The notes: generated by a model from the sequence alone, not told the origin. A DNA stretch of 5,598 nt from Paracoccaceae bacterium (GCA_007131465.1 SLQN01000030.1:1-5598), one strand, 5' to 3'; shown: positions 1-4,802, counted from the stretch's first letter. Program-made: numbers and translations.

Positions 1-1
1 C

Positions 2-1066
2 AGGACGCTTCTGGCCGCTGCCGGCCTTGCGATGGCGCTGGGCACGCCCGCCCTGGCCAGCGACCCGGTCAAGGCCGGCTTCATCTATATCGGCCCGGTG
101 GGCGATTTCGGCTGGACCGCGGGCCATGACCGCGCACGTCAGGAATTGCAGGACCATTTCGGCGATGCGGTAGAGACCAATATCGTCGAGAATGTCGATT
201 ACGGCGCGGATGCCGAACGCGTCATGACGCAGATGGCCTTGTCGGGCACGGATGTGATCTTTGCGGCCTCTTTCGGCTATGGGCCGGATGTGAACGCGGT
301 CGCGGGGCGCTTCCCCAATGTCTATTTCCAGCACGCCACCGGCTATATCCAGGAACACGACAACATCTCGCTTTATGATGCGCGCTTTTATGAGGGCCGC
401 GCCGTTCTGGGCCATATCGCGGGCAAGATGACCGAAACCAACACCATCGGCTATATCGCGTCCTACCCGATCCCGGCGGTGGTGTCGGGCATCAATTCGG
501 CCTATCTGCATGCGAAAGCCGTCAACCCGGATGTGCAGTTCCGCATCATCTGGACCTATAGCTGGTTCGACCCCGCGCTGGAGGCTGACGCCGCCGAGAC
601 CCTGATCGAACAGGGCGCGGATGTGATCATGCAGCACACCGATTCCACAGCCGCCGTGCGCGTGGCCGAGGATGCGGGCGTCATGGCCTTCGGACAGGCC
701 AGCGACATGGTGCAATTCGGCCCGACGGCGCATCTGTCGGCCATCGTGGACCGCTGGGCACCCTATTACATAAGCCGGATTCAGGCGGTGAAGGATGGCA
801 CATGGGAAGCGCAGAACTCCTGGATGGGCTTTGCCGAGGGGATCATCGAGATGGCCCCCTGGAATGACCGTATCCCGGCAGAGTTGCAGGAAGAAGCGGA
901 TGCGCTGATCGCGGCGATTGCGGCGGGTGAGTATCACCCGTTCACCGGCCCGATCAACCGTCAGGACGGCACGCCCTGGCTGGCGGATGGCGAAGTGGCC
1001 GGGGATGGCGACCTTGCAACGATGAGCTTCTATGTCGAGGGGATCACGGCCGAGTTTCCGAACTGA
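2..1066 (+). CDS. BMP/PnrA-family ABC transporter substrate-binding protein (5' end missing)
   Basis: Periplasmic ligand-binding component of an ABC importer of the basic membrane protein (BMP/PnrA-like) family; characterised members bind nucleosides or purines, but the ligand here cannot be read from sequence. The frame is open from base 2, ten codons before the first internal ATG at 32, and those codons (RTLLAAAGLA) continue directly into a signal-peptide hydrophobic core. The ATG at 32 is therefore probably internal and the true start lies upstream of the window. Signal peptidase cleavage is likely after ALA, giving a mature protein beginning SDPVKAGFIYIG. Family hallmarks are this first beta strand followed by a GWTAGHDRAR segment (GPVGDFGW), a central GADVIMQHTDSTAA stretch and a GTPWLADGE-containing C-terminal region. 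The mature part, about 330 residues, is of normal length. Permease and ATPase genes would be expected nearby but lie outside the window. A terminator follows directly, so this is the last gene of its transcript. Confidence 0.9.
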   Translation, partial: RTLLAAAGLAMALGTPALASDPVKAGFIYIGPVGDFGWTAGHDRARQELQDHFGDAVETNIVENVDYGADAERVMTQMALSGTDVIFAASFGYGPDVNAVAGRFPNVYFQHATGYIQEHDNISLYDARFYEGRAVLGHIAGKMTETNTIGYIASYPIPAVVSGINSAYLHAKAVNPDVQFRIIWTYSWFDPALEADAAETLIEQGADVIMQHTDSTAAVRVAEDAGVMAFGQASDMVQFGPTAHLSAIVDRWAPYYISRIQAVKDGTWEAQNSWMGFAEGIIEMAPWNDRIPAELQEEADALIAAIAAGEYHPFTGPINRQDGTPWLADGEVAGDGDLATMSFYVEGITAEFPN

Positions 1067-1087
1067 TCACCCGGCATGACCGACATG

Positions 1088-1120
1088 AAGCCCCCGGACC
1101 TGCAGTTCGGGGGCTTTTTT
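1088..1120 (+). terminator. Rho-independent terminator of the BMP-family gene
   Basis: The arms AAGCCCCCG (1088-1096) and CGGGGGCTT (1108-1116) pair perfectly, and the stem can extend inward by one G-T and one A-T pair. A run of six T (1115-1120) and a further T-rich stretch follow. It begins 21 bases after the stop codon of the binding-protein gene, which is classic placement. Confidence 0.9.
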
Positions 1121-1199
1121 GTTTTACTTGATGCCGGGCGCAGTATTCATTGGATACTTATCGTGAGATAGGCCTTGAATGGCGGCATCGCGGAGAGGG

Positions 1200-1265
1200 T
1201 GTGTGAAAACTCGCGGCTTTTCGGTGGATCGTGGTATGGTTTCGGCAGTTGGTGCGTTGGTTTTC
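1200..1265 (+). mobile_element. probable left end of an IS1182-family insertion sequence
   Basis: The sequence TGTGTGAAAACTCGCG (from 1200) lies 66 bases before the transposase start and resembles the terminal repeat and leader of IS1182-family elements as I remember them from related bacteria. The matching right-hand terminal repeat is not present in the window, so the exact boundary and any target duplication cannot be fixed. Confidence 0.45.
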
Positions 1266-1439
1266 ATGGCGCGATTTATCGAGGGTTTGGACCGCCAGCA
1301 GACGATGTTACTGCCGGAGTATCCGGACGATTACGTTGATGAGAACGGCCCGGTCCGAACCGTTGATGCCTTTCTCGACATGCTTGATCTCGCGACGCCT
1401 GGCTTCAATGTGCAGCCATTGTCCACCGGTCGGCCAGGT
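1266..1439 (+). pseudogene. IS1182-family transposase, N-terminal remnant
   Basis: The reading frame from ATG 1266 gives MARFIEGLDRQQTMLLPEYP, then DDYVDENGPVRTVDAFLDML, then a stretch ending in STGRPG. I recognise this as the N-terminal domain (about 58 residues) of IS1182-family transposases, which are normally about 450 residues or more and carry a DDE catalytic domain further on. Family resemblance stops right after GRPG, where the family normally continues with a tyrosine-histidine-proline-type segment. The frame then runs on through unrelated sequence to a stop at 1506-1508. All catalytic residues are absent, so this is a dead fragment. An upstream in-frame ATG at 1179 exists, but it lies outside the element's presumed end and is unlikely to be used. 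Confidence 0.75.
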
Positions 1440-1440
1440 T

Positions 1441-1570
1441 TGAGTTATTGTCAAAACTGGGGTTTGGGGCTTGTCATGCGGCGGCCCGATCTGGGGTTGT
1501 TGGCTTGACGCCGTTGATGAAATCGACGCCCTTGATGACGTCAGCGCGATGGGCGAACGTCAACAACCCC
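1441..1570 (-). other. unassigned fragment joined to the IS remnant, possibly the C-terminal end of a second transposase
   Basis: On the minus strand a frame is open from 1569 down to a stop at 1474-1476 and reads a 31-residue tail containing HRADVIKGVDFINGVK and ending in DRAAA. An in-frame stop lies immediately upstream at 1570-1572. The block starts exactly where the IS1182 resemblance ends (1439/1440) and finishes with CAACAACCCC (1561-1570), which is a perfect inverted repeat of GGGGTTGTTG at 1493-1502. Abrupt edges and a tail without a head suggest the 3' end of another mobile element inserted into, or recombined with, the IS1182 copy. I could not assign the peptide to a transposase family, so this remains inference. 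Confidence 0.3.
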
Positions 1571-1672
1571 TAGCAGGTTAATCCAGATCAGCACCAAGGC
1601 GCGCGAATCCTGCCACGATACCGGGGATTCGGTGCGTCGGCCTGACAGTTTCTGGACAGGCAGCACCTTTGG

Positions 1673-1677
1673 AAGGA
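1673..1677 (+). promoter_or_regulatory. ribosome binding site fixing the OmpA-lipoprotein start
   Basis: AAGGA lies eight bases before ATG 1686. This, together with the signal peptide that begins there, shows that the upstream in-frame ATG at 1632 is not the real start. Confidence 0.8.
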
Positions 1678-1685
1678 CACAGATA

Positions 1686-2327
1686 ATGAACAAGCATGGA
1701 AAAATACTCGCGTGTGGTTTTCTGTCGGTTTCGATCCTTGCCGGGTGTGCCAACCCCGACGGGTCCGCCAATCAGACGGGAACCGGGGCAATTATCGGCG
1801 GGCTGACCGGTGCGGCGGCGGGGCAGGTTATCGGTGGCGACACACGCGCAACCGTGATCGGTGGCGCAGTCGGGGCCGCAGTCGGCGGGGCAATCGGGGC
1901 GCGGATGGCCGCGCAGGAACGCGAATTGCGCCAGTCGCTTGCAGGGTCCGGGGCAGAGATCACCAATACCGGCAGAGACCTGCGGGTCACATTGCCCGAA
2001 TCCGTGACCTTTCGCACCGGGTCTTCCACTGTCGACCTTGGGTTCCGCCCGGCACTGCGGACAGTGGCCGAAAGTCTGAGCCGCTACCCCGGTTCCAGTG
2101 TTCGGGTTGTCGGGCATACGGATAATGTCGGCTCGGCTGCACTGAACAACCAGCTAAGCCAGGATCGCGCGATGGCTGTGGCGCGTGTTCTGATAGAGAA
2201 CGGCGTCAGAGGCAACAGGATCGCTGTTGCAGGGCGCGGGTTCAATGAACCGATTGCGTCAAATTCCAGCGCAGCCGGTCGGGCTGAAAACCGTCGCGTC
2301 GAGATCGTGATCACACCGGTGAACTGA
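1686..2327 (+). CDS. OmpA-family lipoprotein with glycine zipper
   Basis: Predicted outer-membrane lipoprotein of 213 residues that anchors the envelope to peptidoglycan. A lipoprotein signal peptide ends in the lipobox LAGC with Cys21 as the acylation site. Residues about 34-72 form a glycine zipper (GAIIGGLTGAAAGQVIGG, then IGGAVGAAVGGAIGA), a segment thought to insert or oligomerise in membranes. A short linker leads to the OmpA C-terminal domain (about 98-211). Within it VGHTDNVGS holds Asp146, and QDRAMAVARVL holds Arg161; these correspond to the Asp and Arg of the OmpA family that bind the diaminopimelate of peptidoglycan, so the domain appears functional. The layout matches the small YiaD-like OmpA lipoproteins. 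The gene stands alone between IS debris and a convergent regulator gene. The initiator ATG was chosen over 1632 because of the Shine-Dalgarno site and signal peptide. Confidence 0.9.
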   Translation: MNKHGKILACGFLSVSILAGCANPDGSANQTGTGAIIGGLTGAAAGQVIGGDTRATVIGGAVGAAVGGAIGARMAAQERELRQSLAGSGAEITNTGRDLRVTLPESVTFRTGSSTVDLGFRPALRTVAESLSRYPGSSVRVVGHTDNVGSAALNNQLSQDRAMAVARVLIENGVRGNRIAVAGRGFNEPIASNSSAAGRAENRRVEIVITPVN

Positions 2328-2337
2328 CCTGTCTGGT

Positions 2338-2362
2338 GCGGGCCGGGATCATCCCCGCCCGC
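2338..2362. terminator. possible bidirectional terminator hairpin between convergent genes
   Basis: The arms GCGGGC and GCCCGC, followed inward by GGGA/TCCC after one C-C mismatch, form a GC-rich stem with a three-base loop between the stops of the OmpA lipoprotein and the Crp/Fnr gene. No good T-run follows on either strand, so termination efficiency is uncertain. Confidence 0.45.
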
Positions 2363-2365
2363 GCT

Positions 2366-3157
2366 TCACCGCATCAGGGGGCCATCCTGATCCAGATACT
2401 CGGTGTCAAACCCGGCAAGTTCGACCAGACCGTCGATATCATCGAAGGCAACGCGCCCTTTCTGGAATGTCACCAGCCCCTGTTCGCGCAGATTGCGCAG
2501 GACGCGGTTCACATGCACTGCACTCAGGCCCAGCGCATCGGCCAGATGGTATTGCGTCAGCGGACAGTCGAAGCCGGTCCTGTCGCCGATCCCCACCAGT
2601 TGCTGCCTTGCCCCCAGTTCCAGCAGGAAATGTGCCATCCGCTCTTCCGCCGAGCGACGCCCCAGATTGACCAGATGTTCCACCACCATCGCCTCGTCGC
2701 GGGACGCTGCCCAGAGAATGGCTGTGGCAAGCCGCGGGGAGTGGGCAAATCCGTCGAGAATATCCGTCGCCAGCACTTCGGAGGCCTCAATGCGGGTGAT
2801 GGCCTCGACGCTGTGATCGGTCGTGCGGAACAGCACGCTGCGCAGACCCAGGAAATCCCCTGCGATCTGGAAATCGACGATCTGGCGGTCGCCATCGGGC
2901 AGCATCTTGTACGAAAAGGCCCAGCCCTTGGCCAGAATGAAGGCCGACTGGTTTTTCTGCCCTTCATGGATCATTTCATGCCCCGCCAGAAAGCTGCGTC
3001 TGCGCTTGTGAAACCGGGCCAGTGTTTCCAGATCACTGCCCGACAGGGCGACGAAAGCGGACAGCTTTCGCGTCAGTGGTCCTTGTGGTGTCATCATCGC
3101 CGTCCCCATGGAAACGGTCGGGTCTTGCTTGGTCAGGGGGGTGTTCAGAAAAGGCAT
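2366..3157 (-). CDS. Crp/Fnr-family transcriptional regulator
   Basis: DNA-binding regulator of the Crp/Fnr superfamily, 263 residues as called. Residues about 45-130 form the cyclic-nucleotide-binding-like beta-roll (FLAGHEMIHEGQKNQSAFIL, then GDFLGLRSVLF). About 135-165 is the dimerisation helix. About 198-240 is the winged helix-turn-helix LTQYHLADALGLSAVHVNRV, followed by LRNLREQGLVTFQKGRVAF, with the recognition helix near 212-223. The N-terminal cysteine cluster of FNR is absent and the only cysteine is Cys198, so it is not an iron-sulfur oxygen sensor; the ligand, if any, is unknown. The start is uncertain: Met17 (3109), Met21 (3097) and Met22 are in frame, the family is usually about 230-245 residues, and Met21 has GGGGAC just upstream. 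An ECF-type promoter 37 bases upstream of the first ATG is compatible with any of these. The gene diverges from the 77-aa gene at 3276. Confidence 0.9.
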   Translation of the reverse strand: MPFLNTPLTKQDPTVSMGTAMMTPQGPLTRKLSAFVALSGSDLETLARFHKRRRSFLAGHEMIHEGQKNQSAFILAKGWAFSYKMLPDGDRQIVDFQIAGDFLGLRSVLFRTTDHSVEAITRIEASEVLATDILDGFAHSPRLATAILWAASRDEAMVVEHLVNLGRRSAEERMAHFLLELGARQQLVGIGDRTGFDCPLTQYHLADALGLSAVHVNRVLRNLREQGLVTFQKGRVAFDDIDGLVELAGFDTEYLDQDGPLMR

Positions 3158-3193
3158 GGCAGATACTGCTCTCGATCAGTGGCGCAGCAGAAG

Positions 3194-3219
3194 AAACGCG
3201 TAATGTTCCGGAGCGTTCC
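3194..3219 (-). promoter_or_regulatory. ECF-sigma-type (EcfG-like) promoter for the Crp/Fnr gene
   Basis: Read on the minus strand, GGAAC (3219-3215) is followed after exactly 16 bases by CGTTT (3198-3194). This matches the GGAAC-N16/17-CGTT consensus of EcfG, the alphaproteobacterial general stress sigma factor. The -10 element lies 37-41 bases upstream of ATG 3157, leaving a 5' leader of about 30 bases. Several other ECF sigma factors also use an AAC-containing -35 element, so the cognate factor is inferred. Confidence 0.6.
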
Positions 3220-3275
3220 CACTGTTCGGTCCCGGGCAGAACCACGCTCCTGAAACAGAAAGCGAAAACCGTCCC

Positions 3276-3509
3276 ATGCCAGCCTCAAACGACATCGCCG
3301 GAAGAGCTGCCCTGTCCATCTGTGAATCATTGCTTCTGGCGCTGAATGACCGAAAAATCCTGCCGGAAAAGGAGATCGTTGGCATCCTGCGCGATGCCGC
3401 CGCCGCGCATGAGGCTTCCCGGAACAGCGAGCAGGCGCAGACGCATGCTGACGTGGCCGCGCTGATCAACGGGATACTTGAGGGCGGGAATTCCGTGCGT
3501 CGCCCCTGA
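3276..3509 (+). CDS. conserved-looking 77-aa protein of unknown function
   Basis: Small soluble, mostly helical protein without signal peptide or membrane segment. The opening GRAALSICESLLLALNDRKI, the middle EKEIVGILRDAAAAHEASRN and the ending ILEGGNSVRRP resemble small hypothetical proteins I recall from Rhizobiales and Rhodobacterales, where a GRAAL-CESLL-AL pattern recurs; no function is known to me. There is no convincing Shine-Dalgarno site (only a purine-rich AACAGAAAGCGAAAA upstream), and no alternative start exists nearby. It is transcribed away from the Crp/Fnr gene across a 118-base shared intergenic region, and a strong hairpin follows its stop. The heptad-like pattern of leucines and isoleucines suggests a helical bundle. 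I am fairly sure it is a gene and make no claim on function. Confidence 0.7.
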   Translation: MPASNDIAGRAALSICESLLLALNDRKILPEKEIVGILRDAAAAHEASRNSEQAQTHADVAALINGILEGGNSVRRP

Positions 3510-3540
3510 CGCCTTTCCTGCCGGTCAGAACAGGAAATAA

Positions 3541-3570
3541 CCCCGCCGCAGGAGGGAAACCGCGGCGGGG
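3541..3570. terminator. bidirectional terminator between the 77-aa gene and the small-protein cluster
   Basis: CCCCGCCGC (3541-3549) and GCGGCGGGG (3562-3570) form a perfect nine-pair stem with a 12-base loop. On the plus strand CTTTC follows; on the minus strand TTATTTCCTGTT follows. It sits 16 bases past the stop of the minus-strand 50-aa gene and 31 bases past the stop of the plus-strand gene, so it can serve both. Confidence 0.75.
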
Positions 3571-3586
3571 CTTTCGGGTGGCGATA

Positions 3587-3739
3587 TCAACCCTTGCGTT
3601 GGGTATCCTTCGCCTTTCCGATCTGCTTTTGAAACTTGTTATCTGCCGCGCTGGTCTTGCCCTCTGTCTGTCGCGACTGGTAGTCGCTCGGGGCTTTGGA
3701 CCCGGAGGCGACCGTTTTCTTCTTGGGTTTCTTTTCCAT
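3587..3739 (-). CDS. 50-aa highly basic small protein, function unknown
   Basis: The sequence begins MEKKPKKKTVASGSKAPSDY and ends with GKAKDTQRKG. It is very rich in lysine, has no cysteine or tryptophan, and shows no hydrophobic segment, so it is probably disordered and possibly nucleic-acid-binding. Strong evidence that it is a gene is GGAGGA (3748-3753), an almost ideal Shine-Dalgarno site, eight bases before the ATG. The start is 38 bases after the CsbD-family stop, which suggests co-transcription, and the terminator at 3541-3570 follows at once. The lysine-rich composition resembles its CsbD neighbour, but it lacks the CsbD repeat pattern. The antisense strand also has long open frames, which are compositional shadows. 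I do not recognise the family. Confidence 0.75.
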   Translation of the reverse strand: MEKKPKKKTVASGSKAPSDYQSRQTEGKTSAADNKFQKQIGKAKDTQRKG

Positions 3740-3777
3740 CTATTCGGTCCTCCGAACCGGTGCGCTTGCAGTCTGCG

Positions 3778-3951
3778 TCAATCCTTGCGCACGCTGTCCT
3801 TGGCCTTGCCGAAAGCGTTCTGGGTGCTTCCTTCGGCTTGCTTGGCTTTGCCTTCGACCTGCTGCTTTTTGTCATCGGTCACCTTGCCAGCCGTTTCCTT
3901 GACCTTGCCTTCGGCCTTCTTTGCGCTGCCCTTGATGCGGTCTTCGTCCAT
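3778..3951 (-). CDS. CsbD-family stress protein
   Basis: This 57-residue protein begins MDEDRIKGSAKKAEGKVKET and continues with AGKVTDDKKQQVEGKAKQAE, then a GKAKDSVRKD end. The pattern of short helical repeats (KGSAKKAEGKVKE, QVEGKAKQAEG, AFGKAKDSV) is diagnostic of the CsbD family, small hydrophilic proteins induced by general stress (SigB in Bacillus, various stresses in Proteobacteria, as in E. coli YjbJ). Their molecular role is unclear. AAGGAG (3960-3965) lies eight bases before the ATG. It is third in the minus-strand cluster, 48 bases downstream of the DUF883-type gene and 38 bases upstream of the 50-aa gene. The length is close to the usual 60-70 residues of the family. Confidence 0.92.
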   Translation of the reverse strand: MDEDRIKGSAKKAEGKVKETAGKVTDDKKQQVEGKAKQAEGSTQNAFGKAKDSVRKD

Positions 3952-3999
3952 TTTCCGTGCTCCTTTGGTAGGGTGAAGATTGCCGGTCCGCTAACCGGA

Positions 4000-4284
4000 T
4001 CAGCTTGTTTCGGTCCTGCGGGCAACAAGGCCCACAAGCACACCGACGCCGATCGCAATTCCCACTGCGGTCATGGGATGATCAGCCACCGAATTGGTAG
4101 CCAGTTTGCGTGCGTTCCGGCTGGTCTTGCTGATCTGATGACCAGCCATATCCAGCCCCTCGGCCACGTCGTCCGATGCGTTCGACATCAGCTTCGTGAC
4201 ATCCGCGCGCAGGGCGACGATCTGTTGGCCCAGGTCATCGCTAGCGGCCTTGGCCTTGTGTAGTTTGGACTCGGATTTTTTCAT
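4000..4284 (-). CDS. DUF883 / ElaB-YqjD-type tail-anchored membrane protein
   Basis: This 94-residue protein has a charged, coiled-coil-prone N-terminal region (about 1-68: KLHKAKAASDDLGQQIVALR, then DVAEGLDMAGHQ), a single C-terminal membrane helix (about 72-88, AVGIAIGVGVLVGLVA) and a short basic tail starting RR. The VADHPMTAVGIAIGVGVLVG pattern next to the tail is the signature of the ElaB/YqjD/DUF883 family. E. coli members are stationary-phase inner-membrane proteins that bind ribosomes. The start at 4284 was preferred over the upstream in-frame ATG at 4374 because GGAGAG (4290-4295) lies five bases before it and the extra 30 residues (proline- and arginine-rich) do not fit the family. 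It is second in the small-gene cluster. Confidence 0.88.
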   Translation of the reverse strand: MKKSESKLHKAKAASDDLGQQIVALRADVTKLMSNASDDVAEGLDMAGHQISKTSRNARKLATNSVADHPMTAVGIAIGVGVLVGLVARRTETS

Positions 4285-4310
4285 GTGGTCTCTCCGGGAA
4301 ATTGGATGAT

Positions 4311-4333
4311 CGCAACGGGATGTGCCCGTTGCG
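4311..4333. repeat. hairpin between the miniprotein gene and the DUF883-type gene
   Basis: CGCAACGGG (4311-4319) and CCCGTTGCG (4325-4333) form a perfect nine-pair stem with the loop ATGTG. On the minus strand it lies between the stop at 4401 and the start at 4284 and ends 26 bases before the latter, with only a weakly T-rich flank (ATCATCCAATTTCCC). It could be an attenuating or partial terminator, an mRNA-processing site or a 5'-leader structure. The T run CTTTT follows on the plus strand, where no gene is apparent. Confidence 0.55.
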
Positions 4334-4400
4334 CTTTTGGGTTTCGCGCCTGTCGGTGGCGTCGTCTCTCGCATGCCGCAAGGGCGCGCTGGCAGACGGC

Positions 4401-4475
4401 TCAGCGCAGGCCGAGGAAACCCAGAATGAAGATGACGACGACGATCAGGCCGACAATGTAGATGATCTTGTTCAT
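4401..4475 (-). CDS. 24-aa single-pass membrane miniprotein
   Basis: The peptide begins MNKIIYIVGLIVVVIFIL and ends GFLGLR: almost all hydrophobic, with one lysine at the start and one arginine at the end, so it consists of one membrane helix. AGGA (4481-4484) lies five bases before the ATG. I recall similar annotated peptides of about 24-30 residues from Rhodobacteraceae beginning MNKIIY and ending in FFGLR-like motifs, but I cannot verify this here. It is first in the minus-strand cluster, 116 bases before the DUF883-type membrane protein, and faces the SH3b/DUF1236 gene across the regulatory region. Function unknown; a regulatory or stabilising subunit of a membrane complex is a reasonable guess. 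Confidence 0.65.
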   Translation of the reverse strand: MNKIIYIVGLIVVVIFILGFLGLR

Positions 4476-4634
4476 GCGCGTCCTAACTTCTGGCAATGAG
4501 TGACTGCCCTGGATCATGTATAACCCGCCGGGAAAAACGGGTCACAACATGGATCAGTCCGCACGACATCATTCGCAGAGAAGGGTTGGCGTCGCGCGCG
4601 CTGCCCAGTCAGTCCGCAGGGCAAATGACGCGAA

Positions 4635-4652
4635 TACTGATCCACGTCAGTA
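4635..4652. promoter_or_regulatory. candidate operator palindrome
   Basis: TACTGA-N6-TCAGTA is a perfect dyad with six-base arms and a six-base spacer, typical in size for a dimeric helix-turn-helix regulator site. It lies 160 bases upstream of the miniprotein start and 157 bases upstream of the SH3b/DUF1236 start, nearly midway. It is not a canonical Crp (TGTGA-N6-TCACA) or Fnr (TTGAT-N4-ATCAA) site, though the spacer equals that of Crp. The regulator is unknown. Confidence 0.35.
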
Positions 4653-4796
4653 ATCGGAAGCGCAGTTGGGTCAATGTCTTGCTTGGCGACCGAATCCTCG
4701 CGCGCCCGTGCGTTATCCAGACATCGAAAACCAGTCGGCTGCCCACCCTTGGGTATGTCCGGCGCGTACAATGCTTCGAAGTTCTGGGATAACATC

Positions 4797-4802
4797 AAAG
4801 GA
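4797..4802 (+). promoter_or_regulatory. ribosome binding site fixing the SH3b/DUF1236 start
   Basis: AAAGGA lies six bases before ATG 4809, where a good signal peptide begins. This rules out the upstream in-frame ATG at 4674. Confidence 0.8.

Noticed and set aside
1578..2117. 179-codon minus-strand frame
   Set aside because: Antisense to the OmpA lipoprotein; cysteine- and proline-rich translation with no recognisable domain.
2336..3253. 305-codon plus-strand open frame
   Set aside because: It is entirely antisense to the Crp/Fnr gene, whose domains are clearly recognisable. The plus-strand translation has no family features or ribosome binding site and is a GC-driven shadow frame.
3022..3469. 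Several 60-107 codon frames on both strands around the Crp/Fnr-77-aa gene intergenic region
   Set aside because: They overlap the real starts and the promoter motif, and their translations are arginine- and serine-rich without domain features.
3778..3951. Short repeated lysine/alanine/glycine words in DNA, considered as a tandem repeat
   Set aside because: Explained by the helical repeat pattern of the CsbD-family protein.
3977..3999. Short CCGGT/ACCGG dyad between the CsbD and DUF883-type genes
   Set aside because: Only five pairs, no T-run, and overlapping a small intergenic gap; too weak to call a terminator or operator.
3578..4263. Plus-strand leucine-rich frames of 132 and 167 codons resembling membrane proteins
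   Set aside because: They are antisense to the lysine-rich small genes; lysine and glutamate codons on one strand read as leucine and phenylalanine on the other. They have no Shine-Dalgarno site, whereas the minus-strand genes do.
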